64,000 nucleotides of DNA from Breoghania sp963678585 (GTDB taxonomy: Bacteria; Pseudomonadota; Alphaproteobacteria; Rhizobiales; Stappiaceae), in assembly GCA_963678585.2 (NCBI GenBank), contig CAXXGA010000001.1, positions 434,001 to 498,000 of the forward strand, read 5' to 3'. Positions 35,638 through 44,641 of the stretch are shown here, piece after piece; the first letter of the stretch is position 1, and each line of letters opens with the position of its first letter. Under the pieces are notes generated by a model, which saw only the letters and a program-made list of their open reading frames with translations, had not been told where the DNA came from and did not search any database. The position numbers and the translations under genes are program-made.

Positions 35638-36474
35638 ATGTCGAGCGATACCTGGACCGATGAAGAAAACGATCTGATCGTCGCGGATTATTTTGCGATG
35701 CTATCAAAGGACGCCCTCGGGCAACCTTACAGCAAAACCGCGCATCGTCGCGAACTCCTGCCGTTGTTGAACGGCAGATCGGAGGGCGCGATCGAGTTCA
35801 AGCACCAGAACATCAGCGCGGTTTTGAAAGGGCTCGGCGAGGACTGGATCCCCGGCTACAAGCCCGCATTCAATTTTCAAACGTCTCTGATCGACGCAGT
35901 GGCACGTTGGCTGGTGATGAGCCCCGTTTGGCTCGGACGCCCGCCGGCATCTCGCCCTACGACCGGCCTTCAGGAATCCGCCCCCATCTGGATCGGCCCG
36001 CCGCCCACACTGTCGAACCAGCCCCCACCGCAGGAACTGGAACAAATGTTACACATCGCCCGAAGGTTCGACGTGGCAGGCCGGGATGAGCGCAACCGCG
36101 CCCTAGGCCGCGCTGGCGAAGAACGCATTTTGGCGCATGAGTACGCGTCGCTACGTTCGGCAGGGCGTGATGACCTGGCACGAAAGGTCCGCTGGGTATC
36201 CGAGGAGGACGGGGATGGCGCGGGCTACGACATTGCCAGTTTCAGGCCAGATGGTCACGCGCGCCTGATCGAGGTCAAGACGACGAACGGATGGGAACGG
36301 ACGCCCTTCCATATCACCCGCAACGAGCTGGCTGTTGCGGATGAGCGCCGCTCCGAATGGTGTCTGTTACGGCTCTGGAACTTCTCACGCGAACCAAAGG
36401 CGTTCGAACTGCATCCGCCGCTCGATGCCCACGTCATACTCACGGCGACAGCATTCGAGGCTGGCTTCCATTGA
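35638..36474 (+). CDS. DUF3883-domain protein, putative nuclease
   Basis: 278 aa. The N-terminal third (TWTDEENDLIVADYFAML, then GRSEGAIEFKHQNISAVLKGLG) is a helical DNA-binding-like module seen in HNH/restriction-associated proteins. The C-terminal DUF3883 domain (residues about 155-250) has a PD-(D/E)XK-like core GYDIASFRPDGHARLIEVKTTNG. DUF3883 proteins often belong to restriction and defence loci. It lies outside the right attachment repeat and is followed by housekeeping ackA, so it may come from a separate insertion event at the same site. Confidence 0.75.
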   Translation: MSSDTWTDEENDLIVADYFAMLSKDALGQPYSKTAHRRELLPLLNGRSEGAIEFKHQNISAVLKGLGEDWIPGYKPAFNFQTSLIDAVARWLVMSPVWLGRPPASRPTTGLQESAPIWIGPPPTLSNQPPPQELEQMLHIARRFDVAGRDERNRALGRAGEERILAHEYASLRSAGRDDLARKVRWVSEEDGDGAGYDIASFRPDGHARLIEVKTTNGWERTPFHITRNELAVADERRSEWCLLRLWNFSREPKAFELHPPLDAHVILTATAFEAGFH

Positions 36475-36523
36475 TGCCAGCCCGCCAACGCAGAATCCGT
36501 ATTCACATGCCGACAAACCGGTC

Positions 36524-37744
36524 TCAGTCGGCGACACCTGCGGTCAGCAAATCGACCGTGTGAAGCGCGATCATGAACTCCTCGTTGGTGGAGATGACGC
36601 GGACCGGGAGGGAGCCGTCGGCGGAAACAAGGTCGGCCCTTACTTCGTTGCGCTCCGGATCGAGGCGGATGCCGAGCCAGTCGAGATGCTCGCAGATCCG
36701 CGCGCGGATGCCCTTGCCGTTTTCCCCGATGCCTGCGGTGAAGACCAGACCGTCCAGCCCGCCGATGGAACAGGCCAGCGAGGCGACTTCCTTGGCGACC
36801 CGCAGGCAGAAGAGATCCACCGCCAGCTTGCAGTGGGGATCGTCGCTCTCTTCCAGAACGCGCATGTCGTTTGAGACGCCGGAAACGCCCAGCAAGCCCG
36901 ACTGGTGATAGAGCAGGCGCTCCAACTCGTCCGCATCCATGTCGTACTTGCGCATGAGATAGATGATGACACCGGGGTCGAGGCTGCCGCAGCGCGTGCC
37001 CATGGGCACGCCTTCAAGCACGGAAAAGCCCATCGAGGTATCGATGCTGATGCCGTTCTTCAGGGCGCACAGGCTCGACCCGTTGCCAAGATGCGCGACG
37101 ACGACGCGGCCCTTGGCAAGATCGGGCAGGTTCTCGCCCAGATAGCGGGCGATGTACTCGTAGGAGAGCCCGTGAAAGCCGTAGCGGTGAACGCCCGCCT
37201 CGCTGAGGTGCCGGGGAATGGCGTAGGTGGAGCAGACGGGAGGCTGGGTGTGGTGAAAGGCGGTGTCGAAACAGGCAACCTGCGGCAGATCCGGACGACT
37301 TTCCTTCAGAACCTCGATCGCCGCCACGTTCTGCGGCTCGTGCAGGGGGGCGAGCGGGATGATTCTTTCCAGCTCTTCCAGCACCTCGTCGGTGATGACG
37401 GCGGGGCGATGGAGATTGCGCCCGCCGTGAACGACCCGGTGACCGGCACCCAGAAGCGGCAGGTCGGCGGGCAGGTGTCCCTCGATCCACGCCAGCAGGC
37501 CCGGCAGGAGCGCGGGCACGCTTCCGCTGTCGCGCTCCGCCCAGGATTCATCCGCGATCACATCCCCGTCGGCGGAGCGGGCCGAAAGGCGCGCATCCGT
37601 TCCGATGCCCGCCAATTGGCCGGAAAACAGCGGCGCGACTTGCCCCGCCCCCGCCCCGACCCGGAAGGCCGTGAACTTGACCGACGACGAACCGCTGTTC
37701 AGCACGAGAAGGGATCCGCGGTTCAGGGAGGTAGTGTCGAGCAT
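36524..37744 (-). CDS. ackA: Acetate kinase
   Basis: Makes acetyl phosphate from acetate and ATP, or the reverse in acetate overflow and phosphoketolase metabolism. 406 aa of the ASKHA fold: LVLNSGSSSVKF at the start, CFDTAFHHTQP, YGFHGLSYEYIA, VVAHLGNGSSLCAL and VFTAGIGENGKGIRARIC. The start is ATG 37744 (MLDTTSLNRG), which matches the family; a longer frame begins at 37780. No pta or xfp gene is in the window. Confidence 0.95.
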   Translation of the reverse strand: MLDTTSLNRGSLLVLNSGSSSVKFTAFRVGAGAGQVAPLFSGQLAGIGTDARLSARSADGDVIADESWAERDSGSVPALLPGLLAWIEGHLPADLPLLGAGHRVVHGGRNLHRPAVITDEVLEELERIIPLAPLHEPQNVAAIEVLKESRPDLPQVACFDTAFHHTQPPVCSTYAIPRHLSEAGVHRYGFHGLSYEYIARYLGENLPDLAKGRVVVAHLGNGSSLCALKNGISIDTSMGFSVLEGVPMGTRCGSLDPGVIIYLMRKYDMDADELERLLYHQSGLLGVSGVSNDMRVLEESDDPHCKLAVDLFCLRVAKEVASLACSIGGLDGLVFTAGIGENGKGIRARICEHLDWLGIRLDPERNEVRADLVSADGSLPVRVISTNEEFMIALHTVDLLTAGVAD

Positions 37745-37880
37745 GGTTCGTTGTCTCCAGGTTCGGCGCGCCGGCATCAACCTAATCTATTTCTCTGCCG
37801 GCTTCGGGCAAGCCTTCCCTGTCCCTACGTTTCCTGACGCAAGGGCGGGGCGAGTCTGGAGTGTTTAACAGGTGAAGCGA

Positions 37881-37907
37881 AAACGCGCAGCGATTTCCTG
37901 CGCGTTT
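37881..37907 (-). terminator. Terminator after the LuxR-type gene
   Basis: On the minus strand AAACGCGCAG and CTGCGCGTTT form a 10-bp stem, followed by TCGC. It lies about 100 bases after the LuxR-type stop and faces the ackA start region. Confidence 0.6.
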
Positions 37908-38004
37908 CGATGAATGAAAATATCGCGCCGCCGCGCGCTTCGATGAGACAGGCGCATTCTGGCCGCGCAGGACATCGTGAAGACGGGCTCCGGAGGCGGG
38001 AGCC

Positions 38005-38268
38005 TCAGTGTCTCAAGACCACGGAAACCGGCGGCCTCGCAATGGGAAGGCACCACTCTGGGCTCACGTCGATTTCGCCCGCCATGATGGCCGCGACCAC
38101 AGCCGACGACCGGTTCACTGCCCCGAGCTTGGACAAAACGTTCTTGATGTGAAAATTCACGGTATTTGCGGATATCTTGAGGATATCCGAGATCTCCTTC
38201 GAGGTCTTGCCGTGCGCCGCCCAGGTCAGAACTTCCGCTTCCCGTTCCGTGAGCAATTTCTCGGTCAT
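38005..38268 (-). CDS. Single-domain LuxR/GerE-type regulator
   Basis: 87 aa consisting almost only of the LuxR C-terminal helix-turn-helix: LTEREAEVLTWAAHGKTSKEISDILKISANTVNFHIKNVLSKLGAVNRSSAVVAAI. There is no autoinducer or receiver domain. ATG 38268 has GGAAGG eight bases upstream; ATG 38316 would add 16 residues and overlap the hydrolase stop by four bases (ATGA). The C-terminal tail is WCLPIARPPVSVVLRH. Homologues act alone or as partners of full-length LuxR proteins. Confidence 0.82.
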   Translation of the reverse strand: MTEKLLTEREAEVLTWAAHGKTSKEISDILKISANTVNFHIKNVLSKLGAVNRSSAVVAAIMAGEIDVSPEWCLPIARPPVSVVLRH

Positions 38269-38312
38269 GGTATCAGCCTTCCATTCCTGATTCAGTGAAC
38301 TTCCGAAACGTT

Positions 38313-39269
38313 TCATCGCGGGTTCGGTCTCGTGAAAGCCCCCGCCTGCGGCACAGCGATCTTGTTCGGCCAGGGGTTCACGCCGCCCCTCAGCCACACG
38401 AGCGTATCGAGCCAGAAACCGCTGGAGTGGCTGTCGTGAAACAGATTGAAATGGCCGACCTTTTCCTGCCCGACGTCCCTCGGCTTCAGACACACGATGG
38501 TCCGCTTCGCGTTCTTGTAATAGGAGAGCGTGCGCCCGATCGCCTGCGGCGTTCCGAACTCGTCATCCGACATGGAAAGCGCAAGGATCGGCGCGGTCAC
38601 GGCCCCTATGCGCGAGAGGACCTCCGACCTTTCGGCAGAATCGTAAGCCACCTCGAACTTCGGCCGCCGGAAGCTCCATTCATAGGCGACGCCTGCCGGC
38701 AGATCCTCCAGCCACCCCAAACGCTTGCCGGGGAAATAGCCGACGACGGCGGTCAACAGCGGCATGATCACATGCCATTTCAGAAACATCGCCACCCGGT
38801 GATCGCGGGCATAGTCGCCGAACCAGGCGTATTGAGCGCCCACGGTCAGCATGCGGTCGAGAACCGACGCACTCGCCGCAAGGCCGGGAAGGTATCCGCC
38901 GACGCTGTGACCGACCACCTTGATGGGCGTGTCGGCAAAGCGGCGACGCATGAAGTGGATTGCCGCCTCGAAATCCAGCGCACCCCAGTCGCGCCAGCGG
39001 AAGGTGCATCCGGCGAGGTTCGGCGGCCTCGACGCCCCGATGCCGCGGTAATCGTAAGTCAGAACGTCGAAACCGCGCTCGGCAAGGAACCGGGCGTAGC
39101 GATGGTAATATTTAGCCAAAACGCCCGTAGCGTTATTTATAATCACGGACCCGTTCGGCCCGGGATCGTCGCCGTACCAGACATGCCCGCCAAGTGATAT
39201 CCCGTCGCTGCAGGCGATGGATACCTCTTCAACTCTTATGGGCCGGTAATAGGGTTCGTTCGTCATCAT
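38313..39269 (-). CDS. Alpha/beta hydrolase (COG4757-like)
   Basis: 318 aa. The nucleophile elbow is GHSVGG near residue 125, the oxyanion region is YDYRGIGASRP, the late acid lies in SMSDDEFGT, and the histidine in VGHFNLF. There is no signal peptide. The substrate is unknown; the family contains esterases and lipases. First gene of a two-gene operon with the LuxR-type regulator, and divergent from the TetR gene 72 bases away with a palindrome between, so TetR may control it. Confidence 0.82.
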   Translation of the reverse strand: MMTNEPYYRPIRVEEVSIACSDGISLGGHVWYGDDPGPNGSVIINNATGVLAKYYHRYARFLAERGFDVLTYDYRGIGASRPPNLAGCTFRWRDWGALDFEAAIHFMRRRFADTPIKVVGHSVGGYLPGLAASASVLDRMLTVGAQYAWFGDYARDHRVAMFLKWHVIMPLLTAVVGYFPGKRLGWLEDLPAGVAYEWSFRRPKFEVAYDSAERSEVLSRIGAVTAPILALSMSDDEFGTPQAIGRTLSYYKNAKRTIVCLKPRDVGQEKVGHFNLFHDSHSSGFWLDTLVWLRGGVNPWPNKIAVPQAGAFTRPNPR

Positions 39270-39303
39270 TTCTTGATGTTTACGCGCGTCCGCCCTTTAG
39301 TAC

Positions 39304-39317
39304 ACTCACTAGTGGGT
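39304..39317. promoter_or_regulatory. Candidate TetR operator (palindrome ACTCACTAGTGGGT)
   Basis: Matches its reverse complement at 12 of 14 positions, between the divergent hydrolase and TetR genes and 24 bases before the TetR start. The ACTAGT core recurs at 40103-40108 upstream of the MFS gene. Confidence 0.5.
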
Positions 39318-39340
39318 ATACCGGTGATGGGGAGACCGAG

Positions 39341-39913
39341 ATGGCATCAACGAAGGAATCCATTGTAAACGCAGCAAAAAAGCTCTTCAGAAATGAAGGA
39401 ATTCGCGACGTCAGCGTGGACATGATCGCAGCAGAGGCGAAACTGACGAAGAGGACGATCTACTATCATTTCAAGAGCAAGGACGACATTATCGCCGACT
39501 ACCTGCGGGCCTGCGACGAGCTGAACATCACGCAGTTCCAGACCTGGTTCAGGGATACGGAGGGAAGCGTTCCCGACAAGGTCGGCGGCATTTTCGAAAG
39601 GCTTGAGGCGCTTGCGCGCAACCCGCGCTGGAAGGGCTGCGGCTTTCTCAGAACGAGCGTCGAACTGGTGAAGACGCCGGGCCACCCTGCCCTGTTAGCC
39701 GCCCGCGAGCACAAGAAGCGTGTAGAGACCTGGCTGGCCAGCGAGCTGGAATCCTATGTGGCGCCCGGCAAGTCGGAAGAGGTCGCGAAGGAAATCATGG
39801 TGTTGATGGAGGGCGCGTTTTCCACGGTGCTGCTGCACCGCGATCCCTCCTATATCAAGGTCGCAGGCGGCATGGCGCGCCTCATCGTGCAACGCATGCA
39901 GATCGTCAACTGA
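39341..39913 (+). CDS. TetR/AcrR-family regulator
   Basis: 190 aa. N-terminal TetR helix-turn-helix: TKESIVNAAKKLFRNEGIRDVSVDMIAAEAKLTKRTIYYHFKSKDDIIADYL. The C-terminal ligand part has the motif of the TetR_C_11-like group. ATG 39341 follows GGGGAG; longer open frame upstream is not coding. Likely represses the divergent hydrolase/LuxR pair and perhaps the MFS gene downstream, which has a related palindrome core; this is inference. Confidence 0.87.
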   Translation: MASTKESIVNAAKKLFRNEGIRDVSVDMIAAEAKLTKRTIYYHFKSKDDIIADYLRACDELNITQFQTWFRDTEGSVPDKVGGIFERLEALARNPRWKGCGFLRTSVELVKTPGHPALLAAREHKKRVETWLASELESYVAPGKSEEVAKEIMVLMEGAFSTVLLHRDPSYIKVAGGMARLIVQRMQIVN

Positions 39914-40127
39914 CCCGGGCAAACCCGGCCTGAACGATCTCGGCGGCATGACCATACCCAAAACACCGCAGCTTTTCCACTCGCCCTACCTATTCTGTCA
40001 GTTGATGGGCGAACGCCGAACCTGTATTTTTCCCGATAAACAACACTTTAATTGAATAATTCAGATAATCAAATTCCGTTTACTGCCTTCATAATCACAA
40101 ATACTAGTAATAAAGGGATTTCCCAAA

Positions 40128-41357
40128 ATGGAAATGAGAGCAGGAGCAATTCGCCGTTGGGCACTTCTTATCCTGGCCGGCGGCGCCATCATGGGGATTT
40201 CTCTCGGAATCCGGCAGTCTCAGGGTCTCTTCATGCTGCCCGTCTCTTTGGGAATGGGATGGTCGATCGAGGAGGTCGGATTTGCATTCGCCCTTCAGAA
40301 CCTCGTGTGGGGCCTGACGCAGCCCCTGACCGGCATGCTGGCCGACCGGTACGGTTCCGCAAGGGTCATCTTCAGTGGCATCCTGTTGTATGTCGCCGGA
40401 CTTGTCGCGATGGCCTATTCCCCGAACATCGTGATCTTCTCCATCGATACGGGCCTGCTGATCGGAGCGGGGCTCGCGGGGACCGCATTCGGCGTCGTCT
40501 ATGGCGCGGTGAACAAGATCGTTCCCGATGAAGACCGCGCATGGGCCATTGCACTGGTCGGCGCCGTCGGCGGGTTCGTCCAGTTCCTGATCGTGCCTTT
40601 CGTCAATCAGCTCCTGAACCAATACGCATGGACCGGCACGCTGATCACGCTCGCGCTTCTGTTCCTTCTCGTCTCCCCACTGTCCGCCTGCCTCAAGACC
40701 GATAAACTCGCCCCGTCTGCCGCAGGCGAAGACCTGTCGATGGGCGATGCGCTGTCCAAGGCCTTCAATCACTCCGGCTTCTGGTTGCTGAACCTGGGGT
40801 TCATGGCGTGCGGCTTCCAGTTGGCGTTTCTGGCCGGGCATGTTCCCTCCTATCTCGTCGATCAGGGGCTCACCCTTGAAGAAGGCGGCACAACCATCGC
40901 CATCATCTCGCTGGCGAACGTGGTCGGGACATTTGTCTTCGGCTATGTCGGCGGAGGGATTTTCCGGCGCAAAAGCGCGCTCTCCTTCCTCTATGTCTGC
41001 CGGAGCGTCGCCATGCTGCTGTTCGTCATGCTGCCGCTCACAACGGCGAGCACTTACGCCTTCGCCGTCGCCATGGGCTTCCTGTGGCTCGGCACCGTGC
41101 CGCTCACAAGCGGGCTCGTGGGCCAGATCTTCGGGACCAAATACCTGACGACCCTGTTCGGCTTCGTCTTTTTCGGTCACCAGCTGGGCGCGTTCCTCGG
41201 CATCTGGCTGGCGGGATATGTCTTCGACACGACCGGTTCCTACGACCTGATCTGGTCGGTCTGCATCGGCATGGGTTTCGTGGCCGCGCTGGCGCATCTG
41301 CCGATCAACGACAAGCTTGTCTTCCCCTCCGGCGCACTGGAGTCCTATGCAAGATGA
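40128..41357 (+). CDS. MFS transporter, oxalate/monocarboxylate type
   Basis: 409 aa with 12 predicted membrane helices and the A-like motif GMLADRYGSARVIF between helices 2 and 3. The beginning GAIMGISLGIRQSQGLFMLPVSLGMGWSIEEVGFAFALQNLVWG is typical of the monocarboxylate/OFA branch. The substrate is unknown. It is preceded by about 100 AT-rich bases (40020-40127). It follows TetR by 214 bases and is probably transcribed separately. Confidence 0.87.
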   Translation: MEMRAGAIRRWALLILAGGAIMGISLGIRQSQGLFMLPVSLGMGWSIEEVGFAFALQNLVWGLTQPLTGMLADRYGSARVIFSGILLYVAGLVAMAYSPNIVIFSIDTGLLIGAGLAGTAFGVVYGAVNKIVPDEDRAWAIALVGAVGGFVQFLIVPFVNQLLNQYAWTGTLITLALLFLLVSPLSACLKTDKLAPSAAGEDLSMGDALSKAFNHSGFWLLNLGFMACGFQLAFLAGHVPSYLVDQGLTLEEGGTTIAIISLANVVGTFVFGYVGGGIFRRKSALSFLYVCRSVAMLLFVMLPLTTASTYAFAVAMGFLWLGTVPLTSGLVGQIFGTKYLTTLFGFVFFGHQLGAFLGIWLAGYVFDTTGSYDLIWSVCIGMGFVAALAHLPINDKLVFPSGALESYAR

Positions 41358-41408
41358 ACGGCATGAGCCTGAAGTCGGACAGAGAGATCTCCGGTTTCAC
41401 GACCGACG

Positions 41409-42020
41409 TCAGGCCTCCACGCAACCGACGGCGCGATAGGGCTGAAGCCGGAAGGACATCACGCCCATGGCGGCGAGATCGTCGGCCAGCCGGGCAAGCG
41501 CCGGGCCATCGAGAACGGGCTCGTATTCGGTCGTGCGGATATCGCATTCGACGCCGCTTTTCAGAACCATCTCGAGCCCCGCACGCGCCTTGTCGCCGCT
41601 GCCGGGCACGCCCGTGATCCGCTCGTATTCGCCAAAGGGCGCTTTCACGTCGTAGCCGATCCAGTCGAGGAGCGGGAGGACCGCCTCAAGGCGTGCCGGA
41701 TAGGGACCGCCGGTGTGCAGCCCGATGCGAAAGCCGAGCGCGCGGGTTTCGCGGATGGCTTGCGGGAGTGCGGCCTGAAGCGTCGGCTCGCCGCCGGAAA
41801 AGACCACGCCGTCCAGAAGCCCCCGCCTCGTTTCCAGAAACGCAAGAACCTCGTCCCAGTCGAGCAATGTCTCGGCGTTCGGCGGGATCAGATGCGGGTT
41901 ATGGCAATAGCGACAATTCCACGGGCAGCCCTGGCAGAAGACGGTGGCGACAAGCTCGCCCGGCCAGTCGCAGGTGGACAGCCGGGCGAGACCTCCGACG
42001 CGAAGTTCAGCCGCGCGCAA
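41409..42020 (-). CDS. nrdG: Anaerobic ribonucleotide reductase activase
   Basis: Radical-SAM enzyme, 203 aa, that generates the glycyl radical on the reductase. The [4Fe-4S] motif is CPWNCRYC around residues 32-39, followed by VFSGGEPTLQ for SAM binding. It overlaps the upstream glycyl-radical mini-gene by 14 bases, so the two are co-translated. Works only without oxygen. Confidence 0.92.
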   Translation of the reverse strand: MRAAELRVGGLARLSTCDWPGELVATVFCQGCPWNCRYCHNPHLIPPNAETLLDWDEVLAFLETRRGLLDGVVFSGGEPTLQAALPQAIRETRALGFRIGLHTGGPYPARLEAVLPLLDWIGYDVKAPFGEYERITGVPGSGDKARAGLEMVLKSGVECDIRTTEYEPVLDGPALARLADDLAAMGVMSFRLQPYRAVGCVEA

Positions 42021-42207
42021 GGCGATCCCCCAAACAGTCTTCCGAGAAGAAGCGGCGCTCGGTGTGCTCGCCCTTCTTGCCGCGGTTGAAGGAGGAAACC
42101 GGGCGGTGATAGCCCATCACGCGGGTCCAGATTTCGCAGGGCTGGCGTTCCTCGTCGCTCAGGGTGATGGCGTCCGTATCAGCATGCGTTCCAAGAAAAT
42201 CGGCCAT
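42007..42207 (-). CDS. Detached glycyl-radical domain of class III ribonucleotide reductase
   Basis: 66 aa from ATG 42207 (GGAGG five bases upstream); ATG 42219 is an alternative. The residues EIWTRVMGYHRPVSSFNRGKKGEHTERRFF are the C-terminal glycyl-radical segment of NrdD, in which the glycine of R-V-M-G-Y is the presumed radical site. It is separated from the 671-aa catalytic subunit by 33 bases and a stop. The short protein would associate with the subunit in the manner of YfiD, which repairs pyruvate formate-lyase. Same operon as nrdD and nrdG. Confidence 0.78.
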   Translation of the reverse strand: MADFLGTHADTDAITLSDEERQPCEIWTRVMGYHRPVSSFNRGKKGEHTERRFFSEDCLGDRLARG

Positions 42208-42252
42208 GTCGGCCTCCATGTCGTGTGGTGTGATCGGAGAATATGGTGAGGT

Positions 42253-44268
42253 CTATTGCCCGGCTGCCCGCCGTTTTTCGGCAAGGCGTTCGGCATCGCA
42301 GACGGGGCAGAATTCGTGCTCGCCCTCGATGTAGCCGTGCTTCGGACAGATGGAGAATGTCGGGGTGACGGTGATGTAGGGCAGGCGGAAGCGACCGAGC
42401 GCGCGCTGCACCAGCTTCTTGCAAGCCTCGGCCGAAGATATCCGCGAGCCCATGTAGAGATGCAGCACGGTGCCGCCGGTATATTTGCGCTGAAGCTCGT
42501 CCTGCCGTTCCAGCGCCTCGAAAGGGTCGTCGGTGTAATCGACGGGAAGCTGGCTGGAATTGGTGTAGTAGGGGTTCTCCTCGCTGCCCGCCTGAAGGAT
42601 GCCCGGGTAGCGTTTCAGATCCTCACGCGCAAAGCGGTAGGTCGCGCCTTCGGCGGGTGTCGCCTCCAGATTGAACATCGTGCCGCTCGCTTCCTGAAAC
42701 TCCACGATGCGGGCGCGGATGTGGTCGAGCAGGCGCACCGCGAAAGCATGGCCCCAGTCGGTCGAGACATTCTCGCAATCGCCGGTGAAGTTGCGGATCA
42801 TCTCGTTGATGCCGTTCACACCGAAGGTGGAGAAGTGGTTTCGAAGCGTGCCGAGATAGCGCTTGGTGAAGGGAAAGAGCCCGTCATCCATGTGGCGCTG
42901 GACGACCTTGCGCTTGATCTCGAGGCTGTTGCGGGCGATCTCAAGCAACTCGTCCAGCCGCCGGAACAACCCCTCCTCGTCGCCGCGATGAACATGGCCG
43001 AGCCGGGCGCAATTGATGGTGACGACGCCGAGCGAACCGGTCTGTTCGGCGGAGCCGAAAAGCCCGTTGCCGCGCTTCAACAGCTCCGTCAGATCGAGCT
43101 GAAGCCGGCAGCACATGGAACGGATCATGTTCGGCTTCAGCTCGGAATTGATGAAGTTCTGGAAATAGGGAAGCCCGTATTTCGCCGTCATCTCGAACAG
43201 CCGGTCGGCGTTCTCGCTCTCCCAGGGAAAATCCGGCGCGATGTTGTAGGTGGGGATGGGGAAGGTGAAGACCCGCCCCTTGGCGTCGCCCTTGGTCATG
43301 ACCTCCATGTAGGCGCGGTTGATCATGTCCATTTCGCGCTGGAGATCGCCGTAGGTGAAGTCCATCTCCTCGCCGCCGATCACCGGCACCTCGTCGCGCA
43401 AGTCCTCAGGGCAGGTCCAGTCGAAGGTGAGGTTGGTGAAGGGCGTTTGCATGCCCCAGCGCGAAGGCACGTTGAGGTTGTAGATAAGCTCCTGAATGCA
43501 TTGCAGGACATCCTCGTAAGTGAGGTCGTCCTTGCGGATGAAGGGAGCCATGTAGGTGTCGAACGATGAGAAGGCCTGCGCGCCCGCCCATTCGTTCTGG
43601 AGTGTGCCGAGGAAATTGACGATCTGGCCGACGGCGCTTGAAAGATGTTTGGGCGGGGCGGATTCGATCTTGCCCGGAACGCCGTTCAGCCCCTCCACCA
43701 GCAGTGTGCGCAGGGACCAGCCCGCGCAATAGCCCGCCAGCATGTCGAGGTCGTGGATGTGGAAGTCGCCCTCGCGGTGGGCGCGGCCCACCTCCGGCGG
43801 GTAGATGTGGGAAAGCCAGTAATTGGCCACCACCTTGCCCGACAGATTCAGGATCAGCCCGCCCAGCGAATAGCCCTGATTGGCATTGGCGGAAACGCGC
43901 CAGTCGGTGCGCTCCAGATATTCGTTGATGGAGGAGGTGACATCGACGACGGTCTTGCGGTCCTGCCGGGCCTGCCCGCGCTTTTCGCGGTAGACGATAT
44001 AGGCGCGCGCCGTTGCCGGGTAATCGGTGGAGATCAGAACCTGCTCCACGATGTCCTGTATCTGCTCGATGGTGGGGACATCGCCGCCGTGACGGTGGAC
44101 GACGACCTTGATCGCGGCCTCGCAAAGACGACGGGCGTCGGCCTCGCCGAATTCGCCGGTCGCCTGTCCGGCGCGCACAATCGCGGACAGGATGCGTTCG
44201 GCATCAAACGGCGCGCGGGCGCCGCTTCGCTTGATGATCTGACTTGGCAGGCAAGACGTGGCAGGCAT
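42253..44268 (-). CDS. nrdD: Anaerobic ribonucleoside-triphosphate reductase, catalytic part
   Basis: 671 aa from ATG 44268 (MPATSCLPSQIIKRSGARAPFDAERI), the first start after the riboswitch; the open frame reaches 44355 but the extra part has no homology. N-terminal ATP-cone, then HIHDLDMLAGYCAGWSLRTLL, NVPSRWGMQTPFTNLTFDW and the zinc-binding C-terminal cysteines CPKHGYIEGEHEFCPVCD. The glycyl radical segment that normally follows is missing and encoded by the next gene. Transcription is under the cobalamin riboswitch at 44404-44605. Confidence 0.93.
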   Translation of the reverse strand: MPATSCLPSQIIKRSGARAPFDAERILSAIVRAGQATGEFGEADARRLCEAAIKVVVHRHGGDVPTIEQIQDIVEQVLISTDYPATARAYIVYREKRGQARQDRKTVVDVTSSINEYLERTDWRVSANANQGYSLGGLILNLSGKVVANYWLSHIYPPEVGRAHREGDFHIHDLDMLAGYCAGWSLRTLLVEGLNGVPGKIESAPPKHLSSAVGQIVNFLGTLQNEWAGAQAFSSFDTYMAPFIRKDDLTYEDVLQCIQELIYNLNVPSRWGMQTPFTNLTFDWTCPEDLRDEVPVIGGEEMDFTYGDLQREMDMINRAYMEVMTKGDAKGRVFTFPIPTYNIAPDFPWESENADRLFEMTAKYGLPYFQNFINSELKPNMIRSMCCRLQLDLTELLKRGNGLFGSAEQTGSLGVVTINCARLGHVHRGDEEGLFRRLDELLEIARNSLEIKRKVVQRHMDDGLFPFTKRYLGTLRNHFSTFGVNGINEMIRNFTGDCENVSTDWGHAFAVRLLDHIRARIVEFQEASGTMFNLEATPAEGATYRFAREDLKRYPGILQAGSEENPYYTNSSQLPVDYTDDPFEALERQDELQRKYTGGTVLHLYMGSRISSAEACKKLVQRALGRFRLPYITVTPTFSICPKHGYIEGEHEFCPVCDAERLAEKRRAAGQ

Positions 44269-44403
44269 GTGGTTTCTGAACCCCGACCAGGTGGAGGGGC
44301 AGGAAACGGACAGGTGCACTGTGCTGAAGGCGGACGGCGGAAGGCCATGCGTCAAGGCACGCGACCCGTCGGAGACCCCGCCCCGGGACGTGAAATACGG
44401 ATC

Positions 44404-44605
44404 GCGGCAGGTCTCCTGGCTCGCGGGTCATGACCGTCATCCGACGCCTTCCCAGAGCCCTAAGACCCCAGTGACGGATTGGTGCGCAAAGGCACCTTCC
44501 GGATGACAACTCACCGCTTACAGTTGCGGGGACAGCGCCGGCCTTGCCCGAAGGCGCACCGGCTTCCCTCTTAGCCCTCAGCCTCTCGACTCAAGGGACC
44601 ACGAC
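44404..44605 (-). ncRNA. Cobalamin riboswitch controlling nrdD-nrdG
   Basis: Minus strand. The B12 box GCCAGGAGACCTGCC lies at 44406-44420, and upstream the conserved AAGCCGGTGCGCC, GCGCTGTCCCCGCAACTGT and AGCGGTGAG elements follow in order. It is a mirror of the riboswitch at 44944. AdoCbl binding would block expression of the B12-independent reductase. The exact ends are approximate. Confidence 0.93.
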
Positions 44606-44611
44606 TACAAC

Positions 44612-44641
44612 ATGTAGGTCTGAGGTCTCGATTCCTGTCAA
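44612..44641 (-). promoter_or_regulatory. Promoter of the riboswitch-nrdD transcript
   Basis: Minus strand TTGACA (bases 44641-44636) and CTACAT (44617-44612), spacer 18. The -10 lies within the palindrome CTACAACATGTAG, a possible NrdR box; that is not secure. Confidence 0.5.
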
